Under the pieces are notes generated by a model. That model made no database searches. It was not told the DNA's origin and saw only the letters and a list, made by a program, of their open reading frames with translations. From UBA4416 sp963422675 (lineage in GTDB: Bacteria > Bacteroidota > Bacteroidia > B-17B0 > Aurantibacillaceae): a stretch of 64,000 nucleotides of DNA. The position numbers and the translations under genes were made by a program. The DNA lies in contig CAXVYS010000009.1 in the NCBI GenBank assembly GCA_963422675.2, forward strand, positions 248,001 to 312,000, written 5' to 3'. Below are positions 25,671-35,411 of this stretch, piece after piece. Numbering within the stretch: position 1 is the first letter of the stretch; each line of letters starts with the position of its first letter.

Positions 25671-26657
25671 CTAATAACTCCACTTTAGATACGTACCACC
25701 CCAGGTAAAACCTGCGCCAAATGTGGTTAATACTAAATTATCACCTTTTTTAAGTTGATTTTCCCATTCCGCCAAACACAAAGGAAGTGTGGCAGAAGTG
25801 GTGTTTCCGTATTTTTGAATGTTCAGCATTACTTTATCCATGCTAATGCCCATACGGTTTGCTGTAGCTTCAATAATACGTTTATTGGCTTGGTGAGGAA
25901 CCAAAAAGGCCACGTCTTCCGCTTTTAGATGGTTGCGTTCCATCATTTCAGCGGCTACATCAGCCATTTTGATCACTGCTATTTTAAAAACAGCCTGCCC
26001 GTCCATTTCCACAAAATGTTGTTTGTTGGTAACGGTTTCAATGGAAGCAGGTATTAAACTGCCTCCTGCAGGTTGGTATAAATATTTTTTTCCGCTTCCG
26101 TCGGAGTACATACGGCTATCTAAAATGCCTGTTCCATCGGTAGTAGGTTCCAGTAAAACGGCTCCTGCCGCATCTCCAAACAAAATAGAAGTCTTACGAT
26201 CGGTATAATCAACGATACTGCTCATTTTATCCGCACCAATTACCAGTACTTTTTTGTGAGCACCTGTTTCAATAAATTTGGTGGCAGCTGTTAAAGCATA
26301 TATAAAACTGGAGCAGGCGGCCTGGATATCAAAGCCCCAGGCATTGGTAGCGCCTATCATATCTGCTACAATATTAGCGGTTGCGGGGTATTGATGATCG
26401 GGTGTTACAGTAGCAACAATAATCAACTCAATATCCAAAGGAGAAATTCCTTTTTTCTCAAGTAATTTTTTAGCTGCTTCTGCCGCCATAAAGGCTGTTG
26501 CCTTATCCGGATCTTTTAAAATACGGCGTTCGCTCACCCCACAACGACTCATAATCCACTCATCGTTGGTGTTAACCATTTTTTCAAGTTCTTTGTTATC
26601 CAGGATGTAATCGGGAGTGTAGGCGGCTACGCCTGTAATGGCTGCTGTTGTTTTCAT
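25671..26657 (-). CDS. fabH: 3-oxoacyl-ACP synthase III (KAS III, FabH)
   Basis: FabH starts fatty-acid synthesis by condensing acetyl-CoA (or branched acyl-CoA primers) with malonyl-ACP. The 328-aa protein has a full catalytic triad: Cys115 in IQAACSSF, His255 in VPHQANKRI and Asn285 in YGNTTSAT. The C-terminal block TFGAGFTWGGTYLKW is conserved. Bacteroidota often carry several FabH copies; this one is a standard-length enzyme but not placed in a fab cluster. A -7 box at 26686-26693 lies upstream, and a strong terminator follows at 25611-25645, so it appears monocistronic. Confidence 0.95.
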   Translation of the reverse strand: MKTTAAITGVAAYTPDYILDNKELEKMVNTNDEWIMSRCGVSERRILKDPDKATAFMAAEAAKKLLEKKGISPLDIELIIVATVTPDHQYPATANIVADMIGATNAWGFDIQAACSSFIYALTAATKFIETGAHKKVLVIGADKMSSIVDYTDRKTSILFGDAAGAVLLEPTTDGTGILDSRMYSDGSGKKYLYQPAGGSLIPASIETVTNKQHFVEMDGQAVFKIAVIKMADVAAEMMERNHLKAEDVAFLVPHQANKRIIEATANRMGISMDKVMLNIQKYGNTTSATLPLCLAEWENQLKKGDNLVLTTFGAGFTWGGTYLKWSY

Positions 26658-26685
26658 TTGTATAAATGCAATTAATTAGCTTATA

Positions 26686-26693
26686 CAAATGTA
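26686..26693 (-). promoter_or_regulatory. -7 box (TACATTTG) for fabH
   Basis: Exact TAnnTTTG on the minus strand, about 28 bp upstream of the fabH ATG. I found no -33 TTTG at normal spacing. Confidence 0.45.
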
Positions 26694-26763
26694 TTTGAGG
26701 AAGTGTATAGTCGTGAACTAAAATAAAATTACAATACAACACCCAAATGATAATATTATTTCA

Positions 26764-26771
26764 TAAATTTG
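26764..26771 (+). promoter_or_regulatory. -7 box (TAAATTTG) for the helical-protein gene
   Basis: Exact consensus about 45 bp upstream of ATG 26817. The TTG at 26769, which opens a longer frame, is part of this box, so ATG 26817 is the better start. Confidence 0.45.
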
Positions 26772-26816
26772 TTATATATCCTTATAAATAAGGAGTTTTT
26801 AATTTTTAATAATACG

Positions 26817-28376
26817 ATGTCTAACGTAAAATCAGACCAATTATTCAACCTCATAAAGGCCTTATCCAAGGGTGAAAAACGGTTTTTTAAATTATATGTT
26901 TCCCGTTTAGGGGATATGGAGGATAAAAAGTTCATTATTCTGTTCGATGCCATTGAGAAACAAAAAGAGTATAGTGAAGATAAAATTATGGCTCGCGAAA
27001 AAAGCCTGAGCCCAAAACAATTACCGAATCTTAAAACACATTTATATTTTCAATTATTAAAAAGTTTAAGACTTTGCAACAGTAATAGCCTGAGCAGTAT
27101 CAAAATTATGGAGCTGATTGATTACTCGCGGTTGCTGTATAGTAAATGTTTGTACAAAGAATGCGTGAAGATGATTGATAAAGCCAAACGTATGGCCATC
27201 AGAAATGATCAGTCTGTTTTTTTGCTGGAAATACTGGAGCTTGAAAAACTGGTTATCTCTAAAACCCTTGATGCCGGTAATGAAGAGCGTGTCAACCAGA
27301 TTATTAATGAAACTATAAAAGTAACAGAGAGTATCACAAATATTAATTTGTTTTCTAACCTTTCCATTAAACTCGATTCTTATTATAATAAATCAGGTTT
27401 TGTCAGGAACAAATATGATCTTGAAAAAGTAACGGAATTTTTCAATGCCAGCTTGCCAAGGTATTATATAAAAAACCTCTCGTTCCAGGAAAAATTATAC
27501 CTCTATAAATCTTATGTAGGGTTTTACTTTTTTATCCAGGATTTTAAGCGCGGCTACCTTTATGCGAATAAATGGGTAAACTTATTTGAAGAGCAGCCGG
27601 AGATGATTCCCTTAAAACCGGAGATGTACATTAAAGCCTTAAATAGCTTGCTCGCCGTGCAGAATAAGCTTTACAAGTACAACGAGTTTTCTGAAACACT
27701 TAAACGTTTAGTGGCCATTAAGCGTGAAAAGAAAATTATTTTAACCGAAAACCTGAACCTTAATTTATTTAAAGCCATTTATATTCATGAGATCAACCGC
27801 CATTTTATGCTGGGGGAATTTAAGTCGGGAACCCGCATTGTAGCCGCTTTGGAAAATGAACTTAATAAATTTGTAACCAAGCTCGATAAGCATTCTATTT
27901 TACTGTTATACTATAAAATTGCCTGCCTGTATTTTGGAAGCGGAAATTACAGAACAGGATTAACCTGGTTAAATAAAGTTACCAATGAGCGACAGATCGA
28001 ATTGCGGGAAGATTTGCATTCCTTCGGCCGAATTCTTTCGCTGATCTGTCATTTTGAGTTGGGTAATGACGACCTGGTGGAATCCTATATTAAATCAACC
28101 TACCGTTATTTTACCAAGAAAGGTGATCTTACTTTATACCAGAAATACATTCTGGATTTCCTGAAAAGTTTATTAATGGAAAGTGAGATCAGGAACGTAC
28201 AGAAACGATTTATGCTTCTTAAAAATCAAATGGAATCGTTACGAAATAATAAATTTGAAAAGCGGGCCTTTTTGTATTTCGACATTATTTCATGGCTGGA
28301 AAGCAAAATTGAGAATCGTCCGGTGCAGGTGTTGATCCAGGAAAAGCTGAGTGAACGGTTAAAATTAATGGCATAA
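26817..28376 (+). CDS. Large alpha-helical protein of unknown function
   Basis: The product, 519 aa from ATG 26817, has no signal peptide or membrane segment. Nearly the whole length reads as amphipathic helices with a repeat-like spacing, for example SDQLFNLIKALSKGEKRFF, QFQLLKSLRLC and LYKYNEFSETLKRLVAIKR. This suggests a TPR/solenoid-like scaffold, without canonical TPR consensus residues. Its N-terminal motif KGEKRFFKLYVSR hints at a conserved start region. The function cannot be stated. It stands alone, with a promoter upstream and a 210-bp gap before the PHP gene. Confidence 0.65.
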   Translation: MSNVKSDQLFNLIKALSKGEKRFFKLYVSRLGDMEDKKFIILFDAIEKQKEYSEDKIMAREKSLSPKQLPNLKTHLYFQLLKSLRLCNSNSLSSIKIMELIDYSRLLYSKCLYKECVKMIDKAKRMAIRNDQSVFLLEILELEKLVISKTLDAGNEERVNQIINETIKVTESITNINLFSNLSIKLDSYYNKSGFVRNKYDLEKVTEFFNASLPRYYIKNLSFQEKLYLYKSYVGFYFFIQDFKRGYLYANKWVNLFEEQPEMIPLKPEMYIKALNSLLAVQNKLYKYNEFSETLKRLVAIKREKKIILTENLNLNLFKAIYIHEINRHFMLGEFKSGTRIVAALENELNKFVTKLDKHSILLLYYKIACLYFGSGNYRTGLTWLNKVTNERQIELREDLHSFGRILSLICHFELGNDDLVESYIKSTYRYFTKKGDLTLYQKYILDFLKSLLMESEIRNVQKRFMLLKNQMESLRNNKFEKRAFLYFDIISWLESKIENRPVQVLIQEKLSERLKLMA

Positions 28377-28586
28377 TTTTTTAAAAGAAGTGATCAATTC
28401 TTGTGATAACAATTTCTTTTTTATGTGATATGTTAAAATAATCCGAAAATAAATATCAGTTCAACTGTACGTATTATTCAGCCGTATCGATCTTTTCAAT
28501 AAAATTAGTTTTTTTCTGTAAAGTGAAAAAAAGGCTAATTAAGTCTTATCTTTATATAAGCAATTTATATATCAACTTTTCGTACC

Positions 28587-30452
28587 ATGCTTAAAACATC
28601 TCTCACGCTTCTTTTATTTATTGGAACTTTTGCAATAAGCCTAAAAGCTCAAACGCTTAATTATTATTTCGGTAATATTCATGCGCATACGTCTTATTCT
28701 GACGGAAATCAGGATAGTAGTACTTCTTCCATAACCAAACCTTTGCAGGATTTTAATTATGCTAAAGCGTCGCAACATATTGATTTTTATGGAATTTCGG
28801 AGCATAACCATTTTAGTGCAGGAATGACAAATCCCATCAATTTCCACAGAGGAATTGCTGATGCTAATACCGCTAACATAGATGGTTCTTTTGTGGCATT
28901 GTATGGCATGGAGTGGGGTGTTATTTCGGGTGGAGGACATGTGATTGTATATGGTTATGATTCTTTGATGGGATGGGATAACCATGATTATGATGTGTAT
29001 GTGGCGCAGGATGATTACGCCTCTTTATGGAAAAAAATAAATGAAAAACCCGGATCGTTTGCTTACCTGGCACATCCGCAGTCGTCTGATTACAGCAATT
29101 TATTTACAAGCACGGTAACCATCAGTGCAGATAATGCCATTGTAGGTATGGCTGCACGAAGCGGTCCTGCATTCTCAACAAATACCAGTTATTCAAATCC
29201 TTCAACCAGTAATTTTATTGCCAGGTATAACGATGCTTTAAAAAGAGGCTATCATTTAGGTGTGGGTTTAGATCATGATACGCATAATTCTGTATTTGGC
29301 CGTCAAACAGATGGCCGTTTAGTAGTGTTGGCAACGGCTTTAACACAGATAGATGTTTTAGATGCCATTCGTAAAATGCGGTTTTATAGTTCAGATGACT
29401 GGAATGTAAAAGTAGATTTTTCTGTATTTAACCAACCAATGGGAAGCATCATTACTCATACCGGTACACCTGTTATTACCGCGGTCATTACTGATCCGGA
29501 TGTTTCCGAAACGGTTTCTTCCATTGCCGTTTATTATGGAGTGCCGGGAAGTGGCGTTAATGCTACTGTATTAACTACGGTAACAAACACGGCTACCTTA
29601 TCATATGCACATACCATTGCCAATAACAGTACTTACTATTATTATTTAAAGATCACACAAGCCGATGGTGACATTGTTTGGACATCACCCATTTGGTATA
29701 CCCGCAATGATGCAATTACCAATAATCCCCCGGCTTCTAATTTTTCAATGGTTTCTAATACAGTCTGCATTGGGCAGCCTATTACGTTTACAGATAATAC
29801 AACCAATGCACCCACCAATTGGAACTGGACATTAACGGGAGCACTGCCGGCGACCTCTAACAACCAACATGTAGTGGCAACCTATTATACCACCGGCACT
29901 TATACCGTTGGTTTAGTGGCATCCAATGTCTTTGGCCCGGGAGCACTTGTAACCAATACCGTTACGGTGGTTCCACAACCAAGTCTTAGTGTTACTTCCG
30001 AAACCATTTGTACAGGCGAATCGGGGGTTTTAACAGTGAGTGGCGCAACTACTTATTCATGGAGTACAGGCTCTGTAAGTCCAACGATTTCTATAACACC
30101 TACAGTATCTACCCTGTATACAGTTACTGGTATGTCAGGTGGTTGTTCAAGTACGGTGAACACATTTGTGGTTGTACAACCCTGTGTTGGTATTGAGGAG
30201 TTATCCAAAGGAGCGGTTAAACTGTATCCTAATCCGGCCAGTCAGTTTTTGATGATTGATTTTAATCCATCTATTATCAATAAAACGGTTGAGGTATATG
30301 ATGCCACAGGTAAGCTGGTAATATCAAAAACAATCAGTGAATCCCTGCTTACCCTGGATGTTTCAGAACTCAGTAACGGGATGTACCTGGTAAAAGTAAA
30401 ACTGGATAACAGTTTTTATGCTACCGAAAAGCTTGTGATAAGACTAGACTAG
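28587..30452 (+). CDS. Secreted PHP-family metallohydrolase with PKD/Ig-like domains and T9SS sorting domain
   Basis: The 621-aa protein begins with a signal peptide (1-22). The PHP domain (about 25-345) shows metal-binding clusters IHAHTSYSDG (31-40), SEHNHF (71-76), a LAHPQ stretch and GLDHDTHN, which resemble CehA/McbA-type phosphoesterases or amidohydrolases. A PKD-like domain follows (about 378-455), then an Ig-like stretch and a T9SS type A sorting domain (from LYPNPASQFLMIDFN). The enzyme is therefore predicted to act outside the cell. Its substrate is unknown. The gene is preceded by a weak -7 box (TATCTTTA at 28547-28554). This is one of three T9SS cargo genes in the window. Confidence 0.8.
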   Translation: MLKTSLTLLLFIGTFAISLKAQTLNYYFGNIHAHTSYSDGNQDSSTSSITKPLQDFNYAKASQHIDFYGISEHNHFSAGMTNPINFHRGIADANTANIDGSFVALYGMEWGVISGGGHVIVYGYDSLMGWDNHDYDVYVAQDDYASLWKKINEKPGSFAYLAHPQSSDYSNLFTSTVTISADNAIVGMAARSGPAFSTNTSYSNPSTSNFIARYNDALKRGYHLGVGLDHDTHNSVFGRQTDGRLVVLATALTQIDVLDAIRKMRFYSSDDWNVKVDFSVFNQPMGSIITHTGTPVITAVITDPDVSETVSSIAVYYGVPGSGVNATVLTTVTNTATLSYAHTIANNSTYYYYLKITQADGDIVWTSPIWYTRNDAITNNPPASNFSMVSNTVCIGQPITFTDNTTNAPTNWNWTLTGALPATSNNQHVVATYYTTGTYTVGLVASNVFGPGALVTNTVTVVPQPSLSVTSETICTGESGVLTVSGATTYSWSTGSVSPTISITPTVSTLYTVTGMSGGCSSTVNTFVVVQPCVGIEELSKGAVKLYPNPASQFLMIDFNPSIINKTVEVYDATGKLVISKTISESLLTLDVSELSNGMYLVKVKLDNSFYATEKLVIRLD

Positions 30453-30683
30453 AGAACCCCGGTTAATATACAATCAGCATTATTTTTAGGCGATAATCAT
30501 TAATAGGACGTGTTTTTTGCACGTTCTGGTTTTACATATATTGCTATACAATTACTTGCAAGGATTACTTTTTCATTCAGTGCTTTCAGAGATTGAACAA
30601 TATTTAGGGGGAAGACACGTTTAAGTGCCTGTATCATTTTTTGAGATGAATGATCGTTTCGCCGGGATAAAAAACAGAGAAAT

Positions 30684-31766
30684 ATGAAGCAACTAATTTT
30701 TTTTTCAATAATAGGTTTTATGGTTCCCTTAACCACATTAAATGCCCAGAACCTGGGCGTTTATTCTGACTATAAAAACTATTTTTTTGTCTTTGATGAT
30801 GGAAAAATTACACAAGCGGAATACCTGCCTGTTCAATCATTTAAGGTGGGTGGTAACGCTATTGCCTATATTGATAACAGTAGCAATTTAAAAGTAGTTT
30901 ACAAAGGCGAGGTCACCACTTTGGCCGATGGCCTTGTTTCAAAATACCTTGCTTCAGATTATTTAGTAAGCTATTCCACAAACCAGGCACTTAAAGTATT
31001 TGATAGTGGAAAAACAGTAAAGCTCACTAATTTTGCCGAGTCTTATAGCACCGGCGATAGCTTAGTGGCGTTTTATGATTCGCAGGCTAAATCTTTTAAA
31101 GTGTATTATAGAGGTGAGATCATTCTGCTTGAAAATGATATGTTGGAGCCCCCGGTTAAGAACTTTAAGACAGGAGATAATATTTTTGCATATGTAAATT
31201 ACCTGGATCAGTTTAAACTATTTTATAGAGGAGAAATCATTAAGGTAAAAACGAGCAACAGGCCTTTGCCTTATGAGGCAGGAAAAAACATAGTGGCCTA
31301 CTATGACGATACCTATAATTTTAAAGCATTTTACAATGGGCTTACCTATGATCTCGAAACATTTCAACCAAAATCTTTTGTTGCAGGGGATGATATGGTG
31401 GCATACGTTGATAATAATGAACAATTAAAAGTGTTTTATGACGGTGAAATAAAAACGATCAGTTCTTTTGCCCCGGTATTTTATAAAGTGGAAGATAGTC
31501 TCCTGGTATATAATGAAGCAAACCGTTTTAAAGTATTTTATAAAGGCACTATTTTTACACTTGAAAATTATATTCCCACAAATTATCGCATCGATTTTAA
31601 TACACTTGTTTACCTTGATCAGCAAGGCAGGTTAAAAGCATTTTATAATGGGCAATCTGTATTAATTACCAATGTGAGTGTTGATCAATTTGAATTATAC
31701 AGGAATGTGATCACTTACAAAGTATCAAATTCCAACCATGTGTATTGTAAATCAAAGATTTATTAA
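30684..31766 (+). CDS. Exported protein made of about nine 35-41 aa repeats
   Basis: The 360-aa protein has a signal peptide (about 1-21, ending LNAQ), then tandem repeats to the end. Each repeat has a core like LKVFYxGEI preceded by a GDxLVAYxD-type strand, e.g. FKVYYRGEIILLE, FKLFYRGEI, FKAFYNGLTYDLE, LKVFYDGEIKTIS, FKVFYKGTIFTLE and LKAFYNGQ. I count nine full copies plus a partial tenth ending HVYCKSKIY. This is typical of a closed beta-propeller or similar beta-repeat fold, but no family is recognised. It has no T9SS domain, so it may be periplasmic or secreted by another route. A strong terminator follows. Confidence 0.75.
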   Translation: MKQLIFFSIIGFMVPLTTLNAQNLGVYSDYKNYFFVFDDGKITQAEYLPVQSFKVGGNAIAYIDNSSNLKVVYKGEVTTLADGLVSKYLASDYLVSYSTNQALKVFDSGKTVKLTNFAESYSTGDSLVAFYDSQAKSFKVYYRGEIILLENDMLEPPVKNFKTGDNIFAYVNYLDQFKLFYRGEIIKVKTSNRPLPYEAGKNIVAYYDDTYNFKAFYNGLTYDLETFQPKSFVAGDDMVAYVDNNEQLKVFYDGEIKTISSFAPVFYKVEDSLLVYNEANRFKVFYKGTIFTLENYIPTNYRIDFNTLVYLDQQGRLKAFYNGQSVLITNVSVDQFELYRNVITYKVSNSNHVYCKSKIY

Positions 31767-31804
31767 AATTACCTGATTTAAGATTAGCAATCAGTGTCTA
31801 AACA

Positions 31805-31840
31805 AAAAGCCCCTTAAAAATTGAATTTTAAGGGGCTTTT
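31805..31840. terminator. Strong bidirectional terminator
   Basis: Perfect 15-bp stem AAAAGCCCCTTAAAA (31805-31819) and TTTTAAGGGGCTTTT (31826-31840) with a 6-base loop, T-rich on both strands. It separates the repeat-protein gene (plus) from the tRNA-Gln (minus). Confidence 0.85.
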
Positions 31841-31843
31841 TTG

Positions 31844-31916
31844 TTGTCTGACTAGGGCTCGAACCTAGACTCTACTGAACCAAAATCAGTCGTGTTGCCA
31901 GTTACACCATCAGACA
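31844..31916 (-). tRNA. trnQ: tRNA-Gln (anticodon UUG)
   Basis: Read on the minus strand, the 73-nt gene has acceptor arms TGTCTGA and TCAGACA with discriminator A. The D stem is GTGT/ACAC, the anticodon stem ACTGA/TCAGT encloses the loop TTTTGGT (anticodon TTG, reading CAA), and the T arm is CTAGG-TTCGAGC-CCTAG. All stems pair fully. No CCA is encoded at this site. It lies alone between two protein genes with terminators close by. Confidence 0.95.
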
Positions 31917-32056
31917 ATTAAACTTAATTAAAAGTTCGGGCGACAAAAATACTAAATAATATTGATTTACAAAAAAATGATAAAAAAAAAAATTCGGAGG
32001 CTTCGGCTCTCTTTTTTAGTTAAATTCGCATTTCATCCGAATTATAAAAATTGATT

Positions 32057-35000
32057 ATGCAATTTAAGAAACTCAACAACATTATTGGCTGGCTGGTATT
32101 TGCTATTGCCACTTTTACGTATTGCGCAACCATTGAGCCTACGGCCAGTTTTTGGGATTGTGGAGAATACATTGCCTGTGCCTACAAGCTAGAGGTAGGG
32201 CATCCTCCGGGAGCACCTTTCTTTTTATTGGTGGGACGTTTTTTCGCTTTACTTGCGGGTGGTGATCCTGCTTTGGCCGGTAAAATGATCAATATTATGT
32301 CTGCTTTGTGTAGTTCTTTCACTATTTTATTTTTATTCTGGAGTATTACCCGTTTGAGTATCAGGATGGTATTGAAACCAAATGAAGAATTTACTTCTGC
32401 GAAACAATGGGCTGTATTGGGTGCAGGTATTGTGGGTGGTTTAGCGTATGCATTTTCCGATTCATTTTGGTTTTCGGCAGTTGAAGGTGAGGTGTATGCC
32501 ATGTCTTCCTGCTTTACAGCGGTTGTTTTCTGGGCCATTTTAAAATGGGAAGAAGAAGATACGGTTAATCCTACAGGAGCTATGCGTTGGTTGGTTCTTA
32601 TTGCCTATTTAATGGGTTTATCCATCGGGGTCCATTTATTAAACTTATTGGTTATTCCGGCGATTTGTTTTATTTATTATTTCAAAAAATACAAATTCGA
32701 TTGGAAAACATTTATTTATACTGGCCTTATATCCTTGTTATTATTGGGTGGGATCCAAAACATCATGATCCCGAAAATTGTAAAATTTGCGGCCGATTAT
32801 GAGATTTTCTTCGTTAACAAAATGGGAATGGGCTTTAACATAGGGTCTATCTTTTACTTTTTATTGTTGTTTACCTCTTTAGGAACTTTAATTACATATA
32901 CCGTTAACAAAAAAGAGATATTTTATAAAATTGGGTTTTATACAGGAATCATTTTTGCTTTTATCGCGGTTATTTCAGCTTATTCAGGGTCAGGAATGTT
33001 TACCCGAGTATTAGTATTAGGCGGGTTGCTTTATGGAATCCATTACCTTAAAACCAAAACCATCAATACCTTAAACGTTATTTTAATAAGTTTTACCACT
33101 TTAATCATTGGTTATTCTTCTTTCTTTATTTTAATTATCCGTTCACAGGCAAATACCCCCATGGATGAAAATGATCCGGAAAATGCGATTACCATGTTAT
33201 CTTACCTTAACCGTGAGCAGTATGGCGATTGGCCATTAGTAAAAGGTCAGTACTACAACGCACCAACCCGCTCTAATCAATACTTTGGGGATGGTGAGCC
33301 GGTATATGCAAAAGACGAAAAAACTAAAAAATATAAAATAACCGACGATCGTAAAAAATCGATTCCGGCTTATGAAGAAGAATATACCACAATTTTCCCA
33401 AGGATGTGGAGCCAACAGAGTAACCACGAAGCGGCTTATAGGTATTGGGGTGATGTGCAAAAACATCACAGAACCAAAATGAAAACCAATGACCAAACCG
33501 GACAAATGGAAGAAATCCAGATCCCAACGTTTGTTGCTAATATGAAATATTTTATGAGCTACCAGGTTCAATACATGTACCTGCGTTACTTTGCATGGAA
33601 CTTTATTGGTCGTCAAAATGATATCCAGGGTCTTAACGGGAATCCTTTAGAAGGGAACTGGAAAACGGGGATCAAAGGGTTGGATGATTCTCTCCTGGAT
33701 TCAGATACCTCTCTGGTTCCGCACCAGGCAGCTAACAACAAAGCCAATAACTCTTTCTTTGCATTACCGTTCTTATTAGGAATTTTAGGTTTTGCGTTTC
33801 AATACAAGAAACAAAAAGCAGATATGTGGGTAGTTTCCCTGTTGTTTTTATTAAATGGATTTGCCGTAGTATTTTATTTAAATCAATACCCTTACCAGCC
33901 ACGTGAGCGTGATTATGCCTATGTAGCGTCCTTTTATGCCTTTGCCATATGGATAGGCTTTGGGGTATTATTTATTTTTGATTTGCTGAGCAGAAAAAAT
34001 AACGGAAAAAGTGCAGTGGTGATTGCTATTTTAATAGGATTGATTATTCCTACATTAATGGGAGCACAGGGTTGGGACGATCATAACCGTTCTAAAAGAA
34101 CCATGAGCCGCGATTTTGCAGTGAATTACCTTAATTCATGCGCCCCTAATGCCATCTTATTTACCAATGGAGATAACGACACATTCCCTTTATGGTATGC
34201 TCAGGAGGTAGAAGGAATAAGAACCGATGTGCGTGTTGTGAATTTAAGTTTATTACAAACCGACTGGTATATTAATCAAACGCGCCGTGCAGCTTACGAA
34301 TCAGCTCCTGTGCCATTTACTATCCCTGCCGAAAAATATGTACAGGGAACACGGGATGTGGTGTATATTATGGATAAAGGAACCGGAGCAATGAACTTAA
34401 AAGAAGCCATTAAGTTTGTAGAATCGGATGACATTGCCAATAAATATGAAGGATATGGTAAACCATTGGATTATTTGCCAACCAAATCATTCTATATACC
34501 GGTAGACTCAGCATCTGTGATGCGTGAAAAAGTAATTACTGTAAAAGATACAGCACGTTTGGCTAAAAATATTAAATGGACAATTAACCGTTCGTATTTA
34601 ACCAAAGCCGATTTAATGGTATTGGATCTTATTGCCCATAATAACTGGAAACGCCCTATTTACTTTGCTGTAACTACAGGTGCCGAAGCGTATTTGGGTA
34701 TGGAAGATTATTTCCAGCTGGAAGGATTAGCTTACCGTTTAACGCCTATTAAAAATACAGAAGCGGAAATGTCGCAAGGCGGAAGAGTAAGTACAGATAT
34801 TATGTATGATAACCTCATGAATAAATTTGTGTGGGGTGGGCTTGATAAAAAAGACGTGAACCTTGATGAAAATTGTAAGCGTATGGCATCTAACATCCGA
34901 ATGCAAATGGCAACATTAGCAGGAGCTTTAATTAATAAAGGGCAAAAACAAAAAGCAGAGAAAGTGCTTGATATGTGCCTTGCAAAAATTCCTGATGAAA

Positions 35001-35338
35001 ATGTGCCGTATGAATCAACCCTTTACACTATTATTGCCGGTTACTACCAGGTAGGTAATATGAAAAAAGCAACGGAATTATCTACACAGTTATTTGATAT
35101 TTATGCAAACGACCTGAAAGTATATATGAGCCAGAAACCTTTACACCGCGCTTCTTTCGGAAGAGAAATAGGGCAGGCTAAAGAAATTATGCGCCGTTTG
35201 GTAATGTTATCCGAACAATTTAAACAGGATGCCTATTCTAAACAATTAATGACGCGCTTAACGGCTATTGTCCCCATGGATGAACTCATGGAAGAACAAC
35301 AGCAAAGGCCGCAACAGATACCGCAGGAAATTCAATAA
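32057..35338 (+). CDS. DUF2723 / glycosyltransferase family 117 membrane protein
   Basis: The product, 1093 aa from ATG 32057 (a TTG two codons upstream is less likely), has about 11-12 membrane helices in its first ~640 residues and a large soluble C-terminal part. The N-terminal motif EPTASFWDCGEYIACAYKLE followed by GHPPGAPFF matches the DUF2723 family, which contains the acidic catalytic loop of protein O-mannosyltransferase-like GT-C enzymes (Asp and Glu in WDCGE). It is expected to use lipid-linked sugar for periplasmic protein glycosylation, though this is inferred from fold similarity. A strong terminator follows at 35347-35381. Confidence 0.9.
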   Translation: MQFKKLNNIIGWLVFAIATFTYCATIEPTASFWDCGEYIACAYKLEVGHPPGAPFFLLVGRFFALLAGGDPALAGKMINIMSALCSSFTILFLFWSITRLSIRMVLKPNEEFTSAKQWAVLGAGIVGGLAYAFSDSFWFSAVEGEVYAMSSCFTAVVFWAILKWEEEDTVNPTGAMRWLVLIAYLMGLSIGVHLLNLLVIPAICFIYYFKKYKFDWKTFIYTGLISLLLLGGIQNIMIPKIVKFAADYEIFFVNKMGMGFNIGSIFYFLLLFTSLGTLITYTVNKKEIFYKIGFYTGIIFAFIAVISAYSGSGMFTRVLVLGGLLYGIHYLKTKTINTLNVILISFTTLIIGYSSFFILIIRSQANTPMDENDPENAITMLSYLNREQYGDWPLVKGQYYNAPTRSNQYFGDGEPVYAKDEKTKKYKITDDRKKSIPAYEEEYTTIFPRMWSQQSNHEAAYRYWGDVQKHHRTKMKTNDQTGQMEEIQIPTFVANMKYFMSYQVQYMYLRYFAWNFIGRQNDIQGLNGNPLEGNWKTGIKGLDDSLLDSDTSLVPHQAANNKANNSFFALPFLLGILGFAFQYKKQKADMWVVSLLFLLNGFAVVFYLNQYPYQPRERDYAYVASFYAFAIWIGFGVLFIFDLLSRKNNGKSAVVIAILIGLIIPTLMGAQGWDDHNRSKRTMSRDFAVNYLNSCAPNAILFTNGDNDTFPLWYAQEVEGIRTDVRVVNLSLLQTDWYINQTRRAAYESAPVPFTIPAEKYVQGTRDVVYIMDKGTGAMNLKEAIKFVESDDIANKYEGYGKPLDYLPTKSFYIPVDSASVMREKVITVKDTARLAKNIKWTINRSYLTKADLMVLDLIAHNNWKRPIYFAVTTGAEAYLGMEDYFQLEGLAYRLTPIKNTEAEMSQGGRVSTDIMYDNLMNKFVWGGLDKKDVNLDENCKRMASNIRMQMATLAGALINKGQKQKAEKVLDMCLAKIPDENVPYESTLYTIIAGYYQVGNMKKATELSTQLFDIYANDLKVYMSQKPLHRASFGREIGQAKEIMRRLVMLSEQFKQDAYSKQLMTRLTAIVPMDELMEEQQQRPQQIPQEIQ

Positions 35339-35346
35339 GAATTTAC

Positions 35347-35381
35347 CAACGCCTTGCAAGTTTGCAGGGCGTTGTTTTTTT
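35347..35381 (+). terminator. Terminator after the DUF2723 gene
   Basis: CAACGCC (35347-35353) and GGCGTTG (35368-35374) with an inner TGCA/TGCA pairing, followed by a T-run. It lies 8 bp after the stop at 35338. Confidence 0.75.
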
Positions 35382-35411
35382 ATAAGAATTAGTAATTAAA
35401 AAAATAGTGTT

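Noticed and set aside
30500..30736. Minus-strand 78-codon frame in the gap before the repeat-protein gene
   Set aside because: It overlaps the signal-peptide coding region of the plus-strand gene and shows no recognisable motif; most of the gap appears non-coding.
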